A program made the translations under genes and the position numbers. Source: Patescibacteria group bacterium UBA6023 (GTDB lineage Bacteria; Patescibacteriota; Minisyncoccia; Phycocordibacterales; UBA6899). From it: DNA of 12,257 nt. The notes below the pieces were generated by a model. It searched no databases. It was not told the origin of the DNA and saw only the letters and a program-made list of their open reading frames with translations. Position 1 is the stretch's first letter. The number at the start of each line of letters is the position of its first letter. Shown here one piece after another: positions 11,474 to 12,257 of the stretch. The stretch spans positions 2,312 through 14,568 of the forward strand of contig DIZR01000046.1 in NCBI GenBank assembly GCA_002429425.1. The letters run 5' to 3'.

Positions 11474-11537
11474 ATAGGAATCGAACCTATATTTAAAGTT
11501 CCGCAAACTTTTGTCCTATCCATTGAACGACGAGAGC
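11463..11537 (-). tRNA. tRNA-Arg (anticodon GCG), CCA encoded
   Basis: The acceptor stem GCTCTCG pairs with CGAGGGC (one U-G), discriminator A, then encoded CCA. The D-stem is GTTC/GGAC with loop AATGGATA. The anticodon stem AAAGT/ACTTT encloses TTGCGGA, anticodon GCG. The variable loop has 4 nt and the T-arm is ATAGG-TTCGATT-CCTAT. GCG reads CGC and CGU directly; most bacteria use an ACG anticodon edited to ICG for this box. Encoded CCA contrasts with the tRNA-Lys in the same window. Confidence 0.95.
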
Positions 11538-11593
11538 AAATGAATAAGCCACATATCGTGGCTACAGGAACACTACCACAAAACACTAATACG

Positions 11594-12043
11594 TCAAAAT
11601 CCCAAGCGCTCTAAAAGGAGGTGCCCAAAAGATTCATGGATTTCTGTTTCGGGAAGATATTCGTTCATCACTTCGCGGACTGCTTCGAGGTCGACGTCGT
11701 GGGGAATGGGAATCACGATGAGTGGCATGATATGGCGGTTTGATTCGAGAAGGAGTCGATTTTCGTGATGATGTTCTACAATCGCGTATCCATCAAGACT
11801 GCCATAGGAGTAGAGAATATTTCCTGCACGGACTCCTGTTTTACGAATCTCCACACGTATTATGTCGGGCTTGTGTGCGGCGAGAAGAATGAAGGTAATT
11901 GTTGCAATGATGGTAAGCGTGATCATCAAAAAATTATTCATGAGAAACTCAACTGCGATGAGTGATCCGGAAATAAGAATTACCGATGCATACCAGTCAT
12001 TCGTATTTTCTTCATAAACATGTTCAAGCGTGGTCCATTCCAT
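11594..12043 (-). CDS. Two-TM membrane protein with a C-terminal cytoplasmic domain, function unknown
   Basis: 149 residues from the ATG at 12043; a weak GAAGG site lies about 7 nt upstream. The N-terminus is polar (MEWTTLEHVYEENTNDW). Two hydrophobic helices follow, about 19-35 and 38-56, forming a tight hairpin. The rest (about 60-149) looks like a compact alpha/beta or PH-like domain: DIIRVEIRKTGVRAGNILYSYGSLDGYAIVEH, then NRLLLESNRHIMPLIVIPIP and an amphipathic tail DVDLEAVREVMNEYLPETE. The first part resembles the beta-strand start of bacterial PH-like membrane proteins. Similar short 2-TM proteins seem common in this lineage, but I cannot name the family. The gene lies upstream of tRNA-Arg on the same strand (56 nt), so the tRNA might be co-transcribed with it. 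Confidence 0.85.
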   Translation of the reverse strand: MEWTTLEHVYEENTNDWYASVILISGSLIAVEFLMNNFLMITLTIIATITFILLAAHKPDIIRVEIRKTGVRAGNILYSYGSLDGYAIVEHHHENRLLLESNRHIMPLIVIPIPHDVDLEAVREVMNEYLPETEIHESFGHLLLERLGF

Positions 12044-12101
12044 AATGTGCCTTCATAGTAACATGGGGATTTTTTGTACTCAATAGAGGAAGGGGGAAAA
12101 G

Positions 12102-12125
12102 AAAAAAGACTCCCGGAGGAGTCTT
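12102..12125 (-). terminator. Intrinsic terminator of the right-edge gene
   Basis: On the minus strand AAGACTCC (12125-12118) pairs with GGAGTCTT (12113-12106) around TCCG. The transcript then runs into UUUU-C-UUUU. Confidence 0.85.
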
Positions 12126-12140
12126 GGTGCTACAAAATAC

Positions 12141-12257
12141 TTACTTCTTCTTTCCTTTTTTGTCCTCTTCTTTTTTGGGAACTTTAATTTTAGGGGATTT
12201 GCTTGCTTTGGCTGCAAAACGCTTTGCTCTTCCTTCATTGCGACGTGCAATGTTGGC
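12141..12257 (-). CDS. Lysine-rich C-terminus of an unidentified protein (cut by window)
   Basis: The frame is open from the right edge and ends at TAA (12143-12141), giving 38 residues beginning ANIARRNEGRAKRFAAKA and ending EEDKKGKKK. It is extremely basic, with a charged, probably disordered tail. A terminator follows 16 nt after the stop, which supports a true gene end. A ribosomal or nucleoid-associated protein would fit this composition, but the fragment is too short to name. Confidence 0.65.
   Translation of the reverse strand, partial: ANIARRNEGRAKRFAAKASKSPKIKVPKKEEDKKGKKK

Overview
The window reads as a slice of a Patescibacteria (Candidate Phyla Radiation) genome, probably of the Parcubacteria/Paceibacteria side. 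This is inferred from compact and divergent core genes (a 234-aa delta-like clamp-loader subunit, a Mur ligase without its N-terminal domain), many short hypothetical proteins, and the frequent placement of a -10 box only 5-9 nt before a start codon (leaderless mRNAs). No homology search was possible; gene names rest on motifs read directly from the translations.

Layout. Plus strand, 1-8205: the 3' part of polA (cut by the window edge); a membrane-anchored two-domain surface protein; a glycine-zipper lipoprotein with a clear promoter and terminator; a short holA-like gene; an intergenic region of hairpins and DnaA-box-like 9-mers; gmk; an ornithine aminotransferase; an alanine dehydrogenase; an 80-aa helical orphan; and a SpoU/TrmH-type RNA methyltransferase. 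A minus-strand tRNA-Lys(UUU) lies just before the methyltransferase. Minus strand, 8204-12257: a predicted 138-nt small RNA, a MurE-like ligase, ruvA, a stand-alone receiver protein, tRNA-Arg(GCG), a two-TM hypothetical protein and the lysine-rich end of one more gene. rpsT is the only plus-strand gene in that half.

Two signals stand out. First, a minus-strand RNA gene at 8204-8341 has its own promoter, four hairpins and an intrinsic terminator. It displays AAAGGAGGTGATCC, a 14-nt perfect complement of the usual bacterial 16S rRNA 3' end, with no start codon at usable distance. It could titrate the anti-Shine-Dalgarno sequence. In this window about half the genes look leaderless and the rest have Shine-Dalgarno sites, so such an RNA could shift translation between the two classes.

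Second, both tRNA genes are followed (in the tRNA sense) by the same composite. It consists of a terminator hairpin, an inverted copy of that tRNA's own 3' end interrupted exactly between nt 65 and 66 by a 9-bp hairpin with a GCAG loop, and then two copies of a structured module. Each module carries that tRNA's own T-stem word 26-27 nt from a GTA(Y)MCC-like box. The Lys and Arg loci share architecture and spacing but not the tRNA-matching sequence. This looks like an undescribed tRNA-addressed repeat or RNA family.

Metabolically, the aminotransferase and alanine dehydrogenase sit together but each has its own promoter or terminator. The remaining genes serve replication, repair, translation and the cell envelope.
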